64,000 nt of DNA. Source: Psychromarinibacter halotolerans (GTDB lineage: Bacteria > Pseudomonadota > Alphaproteobacteria > Rhodobacterales > Rhodobacteraceae). This document shows, piece after piece, positions 9,466-19,648 of the stretch (positions within the stretch are counted from its first letter, which is position 1; each line of letters opens with the position of its first letter). Made by a program: the position numbers and the translations under genes. The DNA is taken from the NCBI RefSeq assembly GCF_029168315.1, contig NZ_JARGYD010000001.1, positions 806,001 to 870,000 of the forward strand, read 5' to 3'. Under the pieces are notes generated by a model that saw nothing but the letters and a program-made list of their open reading frames with translations, was not told the DNA's origin and did not search any database.

Positions 9466-9485
9466 TTGTGACAACGTTTTCACAA
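9466..9485. promoter_or_regulatory. LacI-type operator between divergent sugar operons
   Basis: TTGTGACAACGTTTTCACAA is a 20-base palindrome centred on CG, symmetric at 18 of 20 positions, the classic shape of a LacI/GalR operator. It lies 28 bases upstream of the ROK kinase ATG. A second, overlapping symmetry, TGTGACAACG at 9467-9476 with CGTTGTTACA at 9487-9496, suggests a further half-site. The LacI gene at 3426-4472 is the natural candidate to bind here. Confidence 0.7.
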
Positions 9486-9522
9486 TCGTTGTTACACGCG
9501 CCCCATATCTGGTCAAGGCAAA

Positions 9523-9619
9523 TGCACAATCACCCCAATGATCCCGATTATTGTGCAGGTGCAGAATGATATATGGTCGCAAAGCGGAGTATTGACAGGT
9601 CTCTTTCTTGTGGTAACGA
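9523..9619 (+). promoter_or_regulatory. Promoter region of the CUT1 transporter operon
   Basis: An 8-base perfect inverted repeat, TGCACAAT at 9523-9530 and ATTGTGCA at 9550-9557, precedes a consensus -35 hexamer TTGACA at 9592-9597. A weak -10, TAACGA at 9614-9619, is spaced by 16 bases. The segment GTAACGATTGC across the -10 resembles a degenerate CG-centred LacI site. The start codon of the binding-protein gene follows at 9646 after AAGGGAGG. Confidence 0.5.
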
Positions 9620-9645
9620 TTGCAGGTACATCAAGGGAGGATGCA

Positions 9646-10992
9646 ATGAAAATCGGCTTTACCACGGGCACGGCCATACTTGCGCTGGCCACAGGACTGG
9701 GCAGCGTCGCGCACGCCGCCGACGGAGAATTGCGGGTCGTCTACAGGGATTCGTCCTTCGTCACCGCCGTCATGGAATCGGCGGAGGAAGCGTTCGAAAG
9801 CGCGCACCCCGGCATCGACGTCGTGCTCGAATCCATCAGCGCGTCGTCCCGCGACTACTACACCAAGGTCTCGCTGATGAATCAGTCGGACTCGACCGCG
9901 CCGGACGTGATCTACGAAGACGGCTTCTATGTTACGGCAGACGCCGCGGCGGGCTATCTGGAACCGCTGGACGACCGGCTGGCGGAATGGGACGACTGGA
10001 GCAAGTTCGTCGACATCGCCAAGCAGAACGGCACGTCCTTCGTTGACGGCAAGCTGTACGCGATCCCGCTGGGCACCGACACGCAGGCGATCTGGTACAA
10101 CAAGAACGTGCTGACCGAGGCCGGGCTTCCCGCCGACTGGCAGCCGGAATCGTGGCAGGACATTCTCGACGCCGCCGCCCAGATCAAAGAAAACGTCCCC
10201 GACGCCATCCCGCTGAACCTGTACGTCACCAAGGCCGGTGGCGAGGCGTCGACCATGCGCGGTCTGATGAACCTGCTATCGGGAACGCCGGGCGCCCTGC
10301 CCGCCACCCTGTACGATCCCGCCGACGGCAAGTGGGTCACCGGCTCCAAGGGCATGGCCGACACGCTGTCGTTCCTGAAGACCGTCTACGAGGCGGGCTA
10401 CCTTGCCTCGGACAACGAACTGCAGGACGGCAATTTCCAGCACGTCCTTGTCGAACAGCGCGCCCCGTCCGACGAGGTCGGCATGTTCATCGACGGCAGT
10501 TGGATCTGGTCGCGCTGGGCCGAGACGGGCTCTGCCCCGTGGGAAGACTGGACCGACGTGATCGGCATGGCGAAGATCCCGACGCAGGATGGCGGCGGCA
10601 ACGGCTTCACCTCGATGTCGGGCGGCTGGACCATCGCGATGACCACCTACGCCGATGACAAGGACGCCGCCTTCGACTTCCTGACCACCGTGGCGGATCA
10701 CACCCGCAGCCTTCAGTATTCCGTCCTGTCGGGCGCGGTCGGCGTGCGGGAAGACGTGAACACCGATCCCGCGTTCCTTGATGCCAACCCGACGGCGGGC
10801 TTCTTCTCGTCGCTGGTCGAAGTCACCAACTTCCGCCCGGCGCTGGAAATCTACCCGCAGGTGTCGTCGCTGATCCAGGAAACGATGGAAGCGGTCACCG
10901 TCGGCGGCGCCAGCGTCCAGGACGCGATGGAGCGGTACGACAGCCAGCTGACCCGCCTTGCGGGCCGGTCCAACGTCAAGGCTGCCGAGTAA
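9646..10992 (+). CDS. CUT1 ABC transporter sugar-binding protein
   Basis: 448 residues with a Sec signal peptide (about 1-24, cleavage after SVAHAA). The rest is an extracellular solute-binding protein family 1 fold: YAIPLGTDTQAIWYNKNVL is the typical hinge/ligand segment, and GNGFTSMSGGWTIAM is near the C-terminal lobe. The ATG at 9646 is preceded by AAGGGAGG at ideal spacing. It is the first gene of an operon with two permeases, a sulfatase and an ATPase. It should bind an oligosaccharide in the periplasm; the linked mannosidase and sulfatase suggest a mannose-rich sulfated one, which is inference. Confidence 0.92.
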   Translation: MKIGFTTGTAILALATGLGSVAHAADGELRVVYRDSSFVTAVMESAEEAFESAHPGIDVVLESISASSRDYYTKVSLMNQSDSTAPDVIYEDGFYVTADAAAGYLEPLDDRLAEWDDWSKFVDIAKQNGTSFVDGKLYAIPLGTDTQAIWYNKNVLTEAGLPADWQPESWQDILDAAAQIKENVPDAIPLNLYVTKAGGEASTMRGLMNLLSGTPGALPATLYDPADGKWVTGSKGMADTLSFLKTVYEAGYLASDNELQDGNFQHVLVEQRAPSDEVGMFIDGSWIWSRWAETGSAPWEDWTDVIGMAKIPTQDGGGNGFTSMSGGWTIAMTTYADDKDAAFDFLTTVADHTRSLQYSVLSGAVGVREDVNTDPAFLDANPTAGFFSSLVEVTNFRPALEIYPQVSSLIQETMEAVTVGGASVQDAMERYDSQLTRLAGRSNVKAAE

Positions 10993-10998
10993 ACCCAG

Positions 10999-11910
10999 AT
11001 GGCCGGAACCGTTACTGCAAGGCGCCGATCGCCTGTTCTGAACATGTTGATTCGTGTCCTGCCGATGGTTCCGGCCACGCTGATGATCCTCGGGTTCTTC
11101 CTCGTCCCGATCCTGTGGGCCGTCTATGCCTCGCTTACGAACCAAGGGCTGTCGGGCGCCAACGCCCGCAACCCGCAGTTCATCGGGCTTGAGAACTATT
11201 ACTACCTGTTCACCGACACCCGCACATGGGAGGCGTTGGGCCGCACGGCGGTGTTCGTCGCAATGTCGGTGTTCGGCCAGAACGTCGTGGGCTTCCTGAT
11301 CGCCTATGGCCGTCAGGCGGCGTCCACGCTGGTGCAGAATGTCGTGTCCACAATCGTCATCACGGCCTGGGTCGTGCCCGAGGTGGTCGCGGGGTTCCTG
11401 TGGTACACCTTCCTGCGCGGCGACGACGCGGGGATGAACCAGATCCTTGGCCTTCTGGGGCTGGGCAGTCAGGCATGGCTGCTGACCAACCCGATGGCCG
11501 CCGTCATCGTGATCAACATCTGGCGCGGCTGTGCCTTCTCGATGCTGGTCTACAACGCCGCCCTGCAGGACGTCCCGAACGAGGTTCTGGAAGCCGCCGA
11601 AATCGACGGCGCGGGACGGTTCCACAAGATTTTCGGCGTGATCCTTCCGATCATCCGCCCCGTCATCGCGATCAACGTGGTGCTGACCACGCTGGGCACG
11701 CTGGGCGTGTTCGGGCTGATCTGGATCACCACCGCCGGCGGTCCCGGCACCTCGTCCGAGACGCTGCCGCTCTTGATGTACAACCAAGCCTATGACTTCG
11801 GTCTGATCGGCTACGGCTCTGCCATCGCGGTGCTGCTGCTGGCCTTCGGCGTCGTCGCCTCGCTGTTCTACGTCTATCTCTTCCGCGTGGGAAACGCCCG
11901 TCATGATTGA
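10999..11910 (+). CDS. CUT1 ABC transporter permease (MalF-like)
   Basis: 303 residues with about six hydrophobic segments. The first runs from about residue 19 to 40 (VLPMVPATLMILGFFLVPIL). The EAA loop that docks on the ATPase is EAAEIDGAGRFHKIFGVILP. The gene begins 6 bases after the binding-protein stop and overlaps the next permease by 8 bases, so translation is probably coupled. It forms half of the membrane channel for the sugar bound by the upstream protein. Confidence 0.92.
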   Translation: MAGTVTARRRSPVLNMLIRVLPMVPATLMILGFFLVPILWAVYASLTNQGLSGANARNPQFIGLENYYYLFTDTRTWEALGRTAVFVAMSVFGQNVVGFLIAYGRQAASTLVQNVVSTIVITAWVVPEVVAGFLWYTFLRGDDAGMNQILGLLGLGSQAWLLTNPMAAVIVINIWRGCAFSMLVYNAALQDVPNEVLEAAEIDGAGRFHKIFGVILPIIRPVIAINVVLTTLGTLGVFGLIWITTAGGPGTSSETLPLLMYNQAYDFGLIGYGSAIAVLLLAFGVVASLFYVYLFRVGNARHD

Positions 11911-12742
11911 CCTGTCCACCGCCAAGGGGCGCAGCCGCGCCGCCGCCAACGTGTCGCTCAGCTTCGTGGCGCTTGCCTTTCTGGCCCCGATGGTTTGGGT
12001 CGTGCTGGCCGCTTTCGACCCTGTCGCATCGCTTTCCATCAAGATGCCGGCGCAGTGGAGCCTTGGAAACTTCGGCTCGATCATGACCGAGAACACGACG
12101 ATCCGGCCGTTCATCAACAGCCTGATCATCTCGGCCGGGACGTCGGCGGTGGTAGTCGTGCTGGCGCTGTTCGCGGGCTACCCGCTGTCGCGCTACAAGC
12201 TGCGGTACGGCACGCAGTATATCTACGTCATCGTCTTCGCGAGCGCCCTGCCCGTCACCGCGATCATGGTACCGATCTACGTGATGTTCGTGCACATCGG
12301 CATGGTCGACACGCTGTGGGGCGTGATCGTGTTCCGCGCCGCGTCGGAACTGCCCTTTGCCATCTGGCTGATGAAGGGCTTCATGGACGCGATCCCGACC
12401 GATCTGGAAGAGGCCGCCTGGGTCGAGGGCGCGTCGCGCCTGCGCGGGGTGACGGCGATCATGCTGCCGCTTCTGGCGCCCGGGCTGGCGACGATCTTCA
12501 TCCTCAGCTTCATCGAGAACTGGGGCAACTTCTTCGTGCCGTTCATCCTGCTGCAATCGCGGGACAACTACCCGATGGCGGTGTCGCTGTTCAGCTTCTT
12601 CGGCGAGTACGGCGAAGCGGTCTATGGCCAGCTTGCGGCCTTCGCGCTGATCTACACCGCGCCGTCGCTGCTGGTGTACTTCCTTGTCCAGAAACCGCTG
12701 CAACGGGGCGGCCTGCGCCTTGGCGGCGCGGTCAAGGCATGA
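11903..12742 (+). CDS. CUT1 ABC transporter permease (MalG-like)
   Basis: 279 residues with about six transmembrane segments. It has the MalG-type EAA loop EEAAWVEGASRLRGVTAIML and the usual conserved region FAGYPLSRYKLRYG before the middle helices. The start overlaps the preceding permease gene by 8 bases. Partner of the MalF-like permease; together with the ATPase at 14206 it makes a complete importer. Confidence 0.92.
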   Translation: MIDLSTAKGRSRAAANVSLSFVALAFLAPMVWVVLAAFDPVASLSIKMPAQWSLGNFGSIMTENTTIRPFINSLIISAGTSAVVVVLALFAGYPLSRYKLRYGTQYIYVIVFASALPVTAIMVPIYVMFVHIGMVDTLWGVIVFRAASELPFAIWLMKGFMDAIPTDLEEAAWVEGASRLRGVTAIMLPLLAPGLATIFILSFIENWGNFFVPFILLQSRDNYPMAVSLFSFFGEYGEAVYGQLAAFALIYTAPSLLVYFLVQKPLQRGGLRLGGAVKA

Positions 12743-12750
12743 GGTCCGCG

Positions 12751-14175
12751 ATGAGCACACGTCCCAACATCCTGTTCCTGATGGCCGACCAGCATTCGGT
12801 GCGGTCGATGGGCGATCATCCCGACACCCCGGTCGAGACGCCCCACCTGATGCAGCTGGCGGCCGAAGGCGTGCGGTTCGACGCGGCCTATTGCCAGAAC
12901 CCGCTGTGTGTCCCCAGCCGGTCCATCCTGCACACGGGCAAGTACGGTCGGACCACCGGCATTTACGACAACCAGCACATCCTGCCCGCCAACGGCCCGA
13001 CCCTTGCGCGCAGCCTGTCGGACGGCGGCTATCGCACCGCCCTGATCGGCAAGTCGCACTTCAACGGCGAGCAGTTTCAGGGCTTTCAACAACGCCCCTA
13101 CGGCGACCTCTACGGCCAGGCGCACCAGCCCGATCCACGGCGGCACGCCAACGAAAGCGGGTTAGGCGACATCCTTGCGGACGCGGGGCCTTCGGGCATC
13201 CCGCTGCCGATGACCCAGACCGAGATCTGCGTGGCCGAGGCGACCAAGTGGCTGCAGGGCTACGTGGCACGCCCCGACGCGCCGTTCTTCCTTGCGGTGC
13301 ATTTCGACAAGCCGCACTTCCCCATCAACCCGCCCCCAGCGCTGTACGACCGCTTCGCGGGGCAGATCGCCCTGCCCGACCACGATCCCGACTGGCTGGA
13401 CCGCGCGCCTGCATTCGTGCAAACCGCCGCGAACGCCAGCGGCACCGCCGGTCACCGGGGCGACGCCGAGGTGAACCTGCGGGCGCTGGCGGCCTATTAC
13501 GGCTGTGTCGAATGGATCGACGACGCCGTGGGGCGGCTGCTGCAGGTGCTGGATTACCTCGACCTGTCGCGCGACACGCTGGTGGTCTATTGCTCGGACC
13601 ACGGCGAGATGGCCGCGCAACGCGGGCTTTGGCAAAAGACGCTGTTTTATGAGGACAGCGCGCGCGTGCCGCTGATCATCCGTTGGCCCGGACAGGCGCA
13701 GGCGGGCTTGCGGTCTGACCAGCCCGCCGGGTTGATCGACCTGTTCCCGACGCTGTGCGCCGCCGCAGGTGTCACGCCGCCCGACGACATCGAAGGCATC
13801 GACCTGTCGCCCGCGCTGTCGGGACAGGACCTGCCAAAGCGCGATCTGTTCTGCGAAAGCGTCGTTCTGAAACAGCCCGATCACGCGGGCTGCATGATGC
13901 GCCGCGACCGCTGGAAATACGCGCTGTACCTCGACGGCAGCGAAGAGCTGTACGACCTGTCGGCCGACCCGGACGAATGGACCGATCTGTCCGGCGACCC
14001 GGCGACGTCGGCGCTGCGCGACGAGCTGCGGCAGACCGTGCGGGACTTCTGGCAACCGGACAGCTTCCGCGCACGCTATGACGCGACGCCCCGGATGCCG
14101 CATGAAAAACACTTCTATCCCTATTCAAATCAGTACCTGACCGGAGACGGCAGGGTGTTCGACGCGCGGCCCTAG
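12751..14175 (+). CDS. Type I (formylglycine) sulfatase
   Basis: 474 residues from the ATG at 12751 (GAGG 6 bases before it); an ATG at 12739 overlapping the permease stop would add four residues. NILFLMADQHS is the N-terminal metal-binding strand and C53-V-P-S-R57 in NPLCVPSRSILHTGKYGRT is the signature in which Cys becomes formylglycine. VVYCSDHGEM supplies later metal ligands. There is no signal peptide, so it should act in the cytoplasm on imported oligosaccharides. It lies between the transporter permeases and the ATPase gene, which ties desulfation to uptake. It depends on a formylglycine-generating enzyme that is not in this window. Confidence 0.92.
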   Translation: MSTRPNILFLMADQHSVRSMGDHPDTPVETPHLMQLAAEGVRFDAAYCQNPLCVPSRSILHTGKYGRTTGIYDNQHILPANGPTLARSLSDGGYRTALIGKSHFNGEQFQGFQQRPYGDLYGQAHQPDPRRHANESGLGDILADAGPSGIPLPMTQTEICVAEATKWLQGYVARPDAPFFLAVHFDKPHFPINPPPALYDRFAGQIALPDHDPDWLDRAPAFVQTAANASGTAGHRGDAEVNLRALAAYYGCVEWIDDAVGRLLQVLDYLDLSRDTLVVYCSDHGEMAAQRGLWQKTLFYEDSARVPLIIRWPGQAQAGLRSDQPAGLIDLFPTLCAAAGVTPPDDIEGIDLSPALSGQDLPKRDLFCESVVLKQPDHAGCMMRRDRWKYALYLDGSEELYDLSADPDEWTDLSGDPATSALRDELRQTVRDFWQPDSFRARYDATPRMPHEKHFYPYSNQYLTGDGRVFDARP

Positions 14176-14205
14176 GCCGCCCCGGACGCAGAAGGAGAAA
14201 GACAC

Positions 14206-15333
<1,128 letters not shown>

Positions 15334-15342
15334 CAGGTCGGC

Positions 15343-15363
15343 GGGCGCGGCGCACCCGCGCCC
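15343..15363. terminator. Hairpin between convergent operons
   Basis: GGGCGCGG at 15343-15350 pairs with CCGCGCCC at 15356-15363 across a 5-base loop, in the 34-base gap between two converging ATPase genes. The T-run is weak (GTTTC). It probably serves as a bidirectional terminator. Confidence 0.5.
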
Positions 15364-15367
15364 CGTT

Positions 15368-16444
15368 TCAGACTGCTTGGGCCAGCTTCTGGTGCTGCGC
15401 CGGGGCCATGTCGATGCGCCGACCGGTGTCCTTGGAAAACAGGTGCAGTTTGCCCGGCGCCACGGCGACATGCACCGTCTCGCCCAGTTCGGCGGTGCTG
15501 CTGTCGGCGATGGCGACGGACTGCCCCGCGACCGCGCCGTGGATGATCCGCTGCGCGCCCAGTTCCTCGACATGCTCGACCACCACCGGCAGACCCGTCG
15601 CGGACAGCGTCAGGTCCTCGGGCCGCAGGCCAAGCGTGATCGGACCGGCGGCTGTCGCGGCGGCACCGATGTCGTGGCCGTCGACCAGCACGCGGCCACC
15701 GTCTGCCACCGCGTCCAGCAGGTTCATCGCCGGAGAGCCGATGAAGGACGCCACGAAAACCGACGCGGGGGAGTGATACACCTCGAGCGGGGCGCCGATC
15801 TGTTCCACGCGGCCACCGTTCAGCACCACCAGCCGGTCGGCCAGCGTCATCGCTTCCAGCTGATCGTGCGTCACATACAAGGACGTCGTGCCCAGCCGAC
15901 GCTGCAGCCGCCGGATCTCGCCCCGCATCGACACGCGCAGCTTGGCGTCGAGGTTCGACAGCGGTTCGTCGAACAGGAACGCGGCGGGCTGGCGCACGAT
16001 GGCCCGGCCCATCGCGACCCGCTGGCGCTGGCCACCCGACAAGGCACGCGGCTTGCGGTCAAGGTACGGGTCCAGTTCCAGCATCCGCGACGCCTCGGCC
16101 ACGCGCTCGGCGATCGCGGCCTTGGACTCTCCCCGGTTCTTCAGCCCGTAGGCCATGTTGTCCCGCACCGTCATGTGCGGGTACAGGGCGTAGTTCTGGA
16201 ACACCATCGCGATGTCGCGGTCGGCCGGGTCCAGCCGGTTGACGACGCGCTCGCCGATCCGCACGTCGCCATGCGTCACGCTTTCCAGACCGGCCACCAT
16301 GCGCAGCAGCGTGGACTTGCCGCAGCCCGAAGGACCGACCAGCACGATGAACTCGCCATCCGCGATCTCGATATTCACGTCGCGCACCGCGTCGACGCCG
16401 CCGGCATAAGTCTTGCCCACGTTGGTGAGAGAAAGATGTGCCAT
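15368..16444 (-). CDS. ugpC: sn-glycerol-3-phosphate ABC transporter ATPase
   Basis: 358 residues with Walker A GPSGCGKST, signature LSGGQRQR, Walker B FLFDEPLSNLD, H-loop YVTHDQLEAM and a C-terminal TOBE domain ending in the family-typical GKLHLFSKDTGRRI. The ATG at 16444 overlaps the permease stop by one base (TGATG). It is the last gene of a ugpB-A-E-C operon and energises glycerol-3-phosphate (or glycerophosphodiester) uptake. No ugpQ phosphodiesterase follows. Confidence 0.88.
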   Translation of the reverse strand: MAHLSLTNVGKTYAGGVDAVRDVNIEIADGEFIVLVGPSGCGKSTLLRMVAGLESVTHGDVRIGERVVNRLDPADRDIAMVFQNYALYPHMTVRDNMAYGLKNRGESKAAIAERVAEASRMLELDPYLDRKPRALSGGQRQRVAMGRAIVRQPAAFLFDEPLSNLDAKLRVSMRGEIRRLQRRLGTTSLYVTHDQLEAMTLADRLVVLNGGRVEQIGAPLEVYHSPASVFVASFIGSPAMNLLDAVADGGRVLVDGHDIGAAATAAGPITLGLRPEDLTLSATGLPVVVEHVEELGAQRIIHGAVAGQSVAIADSSTAELGETVHVAVAPGKLHLFSKDTGRRIDMAPAQHQKLAQAV

Positions 16445-17286
16445 CACTTGTCGCTTTCCGTCAGGCCCTTGATGAACATGCGCTGGAAGATGACCACCAC
16501 CGCCACCGGCGGGATCATCGCAAGCACCGCAAGGGCGAAGGCTTCGTTGTAATCGGGGATCTGGCTGCCGACCCACACCTGCAGGATCGACTTGATGCCA
16601 CGCATGAGCGTGTAGAACGTCTCGTCCGTGGTCATCAGTAGCGGCCACAGGTACTGGTTCCAGCCGTAGATGAACATGATGATGAAGATCGCCGCCATCA
16701 TCGTGCGCGACAGCGGCACAAGGATGTCGATGAAGAACTTCACCGGGCCCGCGCCGTCGATCCGCGCCGCTTCCAGCAGCTCGTCCGGCACCGACTTGAA
16801 GAACTGGCGGAAGAAGAACGTCCCGGTGGCCGAGGCCAGCAGCGGCACGATCAGGCCGGTGTAGCTGTTCAGCAGTCCCAGCGTCGACATCACCTGATAG
16901 GACGGCATGATCCGCACTTCCAGCGGCAGCAGCAGCGTGGTGAAGATCGCCCAGAAGATCGCGGTGGCGAAGCGGAACCGGAAGTACACCAGCGCATAGG
17001 CCGCCATCATCGACAGCACGATCTTGCCCACCGCAAAGCCGATGCCCATGATCATCGAGTTCATCAGCATCCGCAGGCCGGTCACGTCTCCGGTGAAGCC
17101 GCCACGCGCGGTCAGCACCTTGGTGTAGGTCGGGCCAGCATTGCTGCCGGGGGTCAGGAACAAGCCGTTAGAATGAATGTCGATCGCCGTATGGGACGAG
17201 GACATCAGCGCCATGAACACCGGCAGACACAGGAACAGCGTGCCGAGGATCAGGATCAGGTGGTCGAAGAGTTTGATTTTCTGCAT
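16444..17286 (-). CDS. ugpE: sn-glycerol-3-phosphate ABC transporter permease UgpE
   Basis: 280-residue MalG-type permease with about six transmembrane helices; the EAA loop is LLEAARIDGAGPVKFFIDIL. The segment YALVYFRFRFATAIFWAIF, the charged stretch LPLEVRIMPSY and the C-terminal IFQRMFIKGLTESDK are characteristic of UgpE. It starts 4 bases after ugpA and overlaps ugpC by one base. Confidence 0.9.
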   Translation of the reverse strand: MQKIKLFDHLILILGTLFLCLPVFMALMSSSHTAIDIHSNGLFLTPGSNAGPTYTKVLTARGGFTGDVTGLRMLMNSMIMGIGFAVGKIVLSMMAAYALVYFRFRFATAIFWAIFTTLLLPLEVRIMPSYQVMSTLGLLNSYTGLIVPLLASATGTFFFRQFFKSVPDELLEAARIDGAGPVKFFIDILVPLSRTMMAAIFIIMFIYGWNQYLWPLLMTTDETFYTLMRGIKSILQVWVGSQIPDYNEAFALAVLAMIPPVAVVVIFQRMFIKGLTESDK

Positions 17287-17290
17287 CGGA

Positions 17291-18268
17291 TCACCCGTAG
17301 TGCACGCGGCGTTCGAGAAAGCGGAACTGCACGACGGTCAGCGCGGCCACCACGATCATCAGGATCACCGACTGGGCGGACGATCCGCCGATGTCGTTGC
17401 CTTTGAAGCCGTCCAGATAGACCTTGTAGACCAGCGTCATCGGGTTGTTCGCCGGCTTGTCCTTCACGATCACATCGATGATCGAGAAGGTATCGAACAT
17501 CGTATAGGTGATGTTGATCACCAGAAGAAAGAACGCGGTCGGCGCCAGCAGCGGCAGGATGATGTCGCGGAACCGGCGCCAGCCAGAGCGCGCGTCGATC
17601 AGCGCCGCCTCGCGGACGGAAACCGGGACAGACTGCAGCCCGGACAGGAAGAAGATGAAGTTGTAGGGGATCTGCTTCCACACGGCGATGACCGTCAGCG
17701 CGAAGGCGGTGTCCCAATAGTCGATGCCGACCCGCAGATCGTGGCCGAAGGCGGCGAACAGCTTGGTGAACGGCCCCATGTGCATGTCGAAGAACATCAT
17801 GCCGATCAGCCCCGCGACCGGCGGTGCGATGGCGTAGACCGAGATCAGAAGCGTCTTGTAGCTTTCGGCGCCCCGGATCACCTTGTCTGCCTTCACCGCC
17901 AGCAGCAGCCCCAGCCCAAGCGACAGCGCGGTCACCACGACGCAGAACAGCGCCGTGAACCATGCGGTGCTGGCGTACTGGCTGTTCGACACGGCGTCGG
18001 TGTAGTTCTCGAACCCCACGAAGGTGGACCCAAAGCCGAACGGATCCTCGATGTAGAACGACGACGTCACCGCCTGCACCGACGGCCAGTAGAAGAAGAT
18101 CGCCACGATGGCGAGCTGCGGCAGAAGGAACAGCCAAGGCGTCAGCGGGCGCGAGAACTGCACCCGCTTGGCGGGGTTCGGCGTCTCGGCGAAGTACCAG
18201 TCGGCCAGCCGCGCCCTAAGGCTGCGGCGGGCGGCGGCGGGCATGTCGGCAATCGGGGTGTCGGTCAC
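17291..18268 (-). CDS. ugpA: sn-glycerol-3-phosphate ABC transporter permease UgpA
   Basis: 325-residue MalF-type permease. RPLTPWLFLLPQLAIVAIFF and WPSVQAVTSSFYIEDPFG near the N-terminus and EAALIDARSGWRRFRDIILP (EAA loop) match UgpA. The start is a GTG at 18268; an ATG at 18244 is an alternative that would remove eight residues. A stem-loop at 18297-18326 separates it from ugpB and may lower expression of the membrane components. Confidence 0.9.
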   Translation of the reverse strand: MTDTPIADMPAAARRSLRARLADWYFAETPNPAKRVQFSRPLTPWLFLLPQLAIVAIFFYWPSVQAVTSSFYIEDPFGFGSTFVGFENYTDAVSNSQYASTAWFTALFCVVVTALSLGLGLLLAVKADKVIRGAESYKTLLISVYAIAPPVAGLIGMMFFDMHMGPFTKLFAAFGHDLRVGIDYWDTAFALTVIAVWKQIPYNFIFFLSGLQSVPVSVREAALIDARSGWRRFRDIILPLLAPTAFFLLVINITYTMFDTFSIIDVIVKDKPANNPMTLVYKVYLDGFKGNDIGGSSAQSVILMIVVAALTVVQFRFLERRVHYG

Positions 18269-18296
18269 GGTGGGTCCAGCGGGTCAGATGGTAAGC

Positions 18297-18326
18297 GGCA
18301 AGCCCGGACCGCGATCCGGGCTTGCC
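18297..18326 (-). terminator. Intercistronic stem-loop between ugpB and ugpA
   Basis: GGCAAGCCCGGA at 18297-18308 and TCCGGGCTTGCC at 18315-18326 form a perfect 12-base stem with a 6-base loop. There is no T-run, so partial termination or 3-prime protection of the abundant binding-protein mRNA is more likely than a full stop. This is common behind binding-protein genes. Confidence 0.6.
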
Positions 18327-18346
18327 TGTGTCGTGTGATGCGGGCG

Positions 18347-19648
18347 TCAGCCGTTGGTGCGGGCGAACCGCTGAAGCAGGCCGTTCGCCTCGTCCTGGAT
18401 GATGTCGAACGCGTCCTGCACGCCGACCTCGTCCGAGAAGATGCGGTTGAACTCGCGTTCCATCACGGTGCGGATCTGCGGGTAGAAGCCCAAGCGGTAC
18501 CCGGCGGTCCACTCGCCCGACGGCAGTTGCAGCTGCTTGATGCCGACTTCGGCAACGGGCTGCTCTTCGTAGTAGCCTTCCGACTTGGCCATCTCATAGG
18601 CGGCTTCGGTGATCGGAACGTAGCCGGTGTTCTTGTGCCAATAGACCTGCACCTCGGGCGAGGTCAGGAAGGTGAAGAACTGGGCCGAGCATTCGTTCTC
18701 TTCCGGCGATTTGCCAGCCATCGCGAACAGCGCGGCGCCACCGATGAAGGACTGGGTGCCAGCCCCTTCGATCGCATCCCAGTAGGGCATGAAGTCAGCC
18801 GAGAACGGCGCGGACGCGGACTGCTGCAGGCCACCGAACGAACCCGACGAGCCGATCCACATGGCGGATTCGCCTTCTTCGAAGGGCTTCAGGTTGTCGG
18901 CCCAGCCAGCGCCGTAGAAGCCGAAGTAGCCATCGTCGGCCCACTCTTTCAGCTTCTCGAACATCATGACGGTGTTTTCATCGTTGACGATTATCTCGGT
19001 CCCGTCGACGCCGTCATAGCCGTTGTTGTTGGTCGCGAATTCCTGGTTGTTCCGCGACTTGAAGTTCTCGACCATCATCCACGTCAGCTGCGACGCGGTC
19101 AGCGGCAGGTAACCGGCTTCGACGATCACGGGCGCGATCTGTTCGAACTCTTCCCAGGTCTTCGGCGGCTCGACACCGGCGGCTTCGAAAGCCTCGGTGT
19201 TGTAGTACATGATCGGCGCCGACGAGTTGAACGGCATGCCGATGAACTTGCCGTCGCTGTCGGCGTAGAAGCCGCGCACGCCGGGAATGAAGGCTTCGCG
19301 GTCGAACTCTTCACCGGCGGCAAGGATCAGTTCCTCGGCCGGGATCGTCGCACCTTCGGCGGCGATGATGGTCGCGGCGCCCGCGTCGAAGACCTGAAGG
19401 ATGTTCGGATGCTCGCCCGACCGGAAGGCGGCGATGGCCGACGACAGCGCCTCTTCGTAGGTGCCGCGCGAAACCGGCGTCAGGTTGCAGGTCTCGGACT
19501 GGTCGTTGAACATCTGCGAGATCTCGTTGATGACCTCGCCGTTGCGGCCGCCCATGCCGTGCCACCAAGAGATTTCGGTGGCGGACTGAGCCAGAGCGGA
19601 GGTGGCGGTCAGGGCGATCATCGCCGACGCCGTCGCAAATTTGTACAT
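18347..19648 (-). CDS. ugpB: sn-glycerol-3-phosphate-binding periplasmic protein
   Basis: 433 residues with a signal peptide (about 1-20, ending SALAQ). The mature start TEISWWHGMGGRNGEVINE is the typical UgpB opening (WHSM/WHGM). IGMPFNSSAPIMYYNTEAF and SFIGGAALFAMAG fit the ligand-binding segments of the family. It is first in the ugp operon and would capture glycerol-3-phosphate in the periplasm. A PhoB-box-like direct repeat lies about 50-78 bases upstream, in line with phosphate control of ugp in other bacteria. Confidence 0.9.
   Translation of the reverse strand: MYKFATASAMIALTATSALAQSATEISWWHGMGGRNGEVINEISQMFNDQSETCNLTPVSRGTYEEALSSAIAAFRSGEHPNILQVFDAGAATIIAAEGATIPAEELILAAGEEFDREAFIPGVRGFYADSDGKFIGMPFNSSAPIMYYNTEAFEAAGVEPPKTWEEFEQIAPVIVEAGYLPLTASQLTWMMVENFKSRNNQEFATNNNGYDGVDGTEIIVNDENTVMMFEKLKEWADDGYFGFYGAGWADNLKPFEEGESAMWIGSSGSFGGLQQSASAPFSADFMPYWDAIEGAGTQSFIGGAALFAMAGKSPEENECSAQFFTFLTSPEVQVYWHKNTGYVPITEAAYEMAKSEGYYEEQPVAEVGIKQLQLPSGEWTAGYRLGFYPQIRTVMEREFNRIFSDEVGVQDAFDIIQDEANGLLQRFARTNG

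Noticed and set aside
11995..12750. A permease-sulfatase fusion protein
   Set aside because: The sulfatase frame is open upstream by chance. The permease in the other frame is intact to its stop at 12742 and the sulfatase has its own ribosome site and start at 12751.
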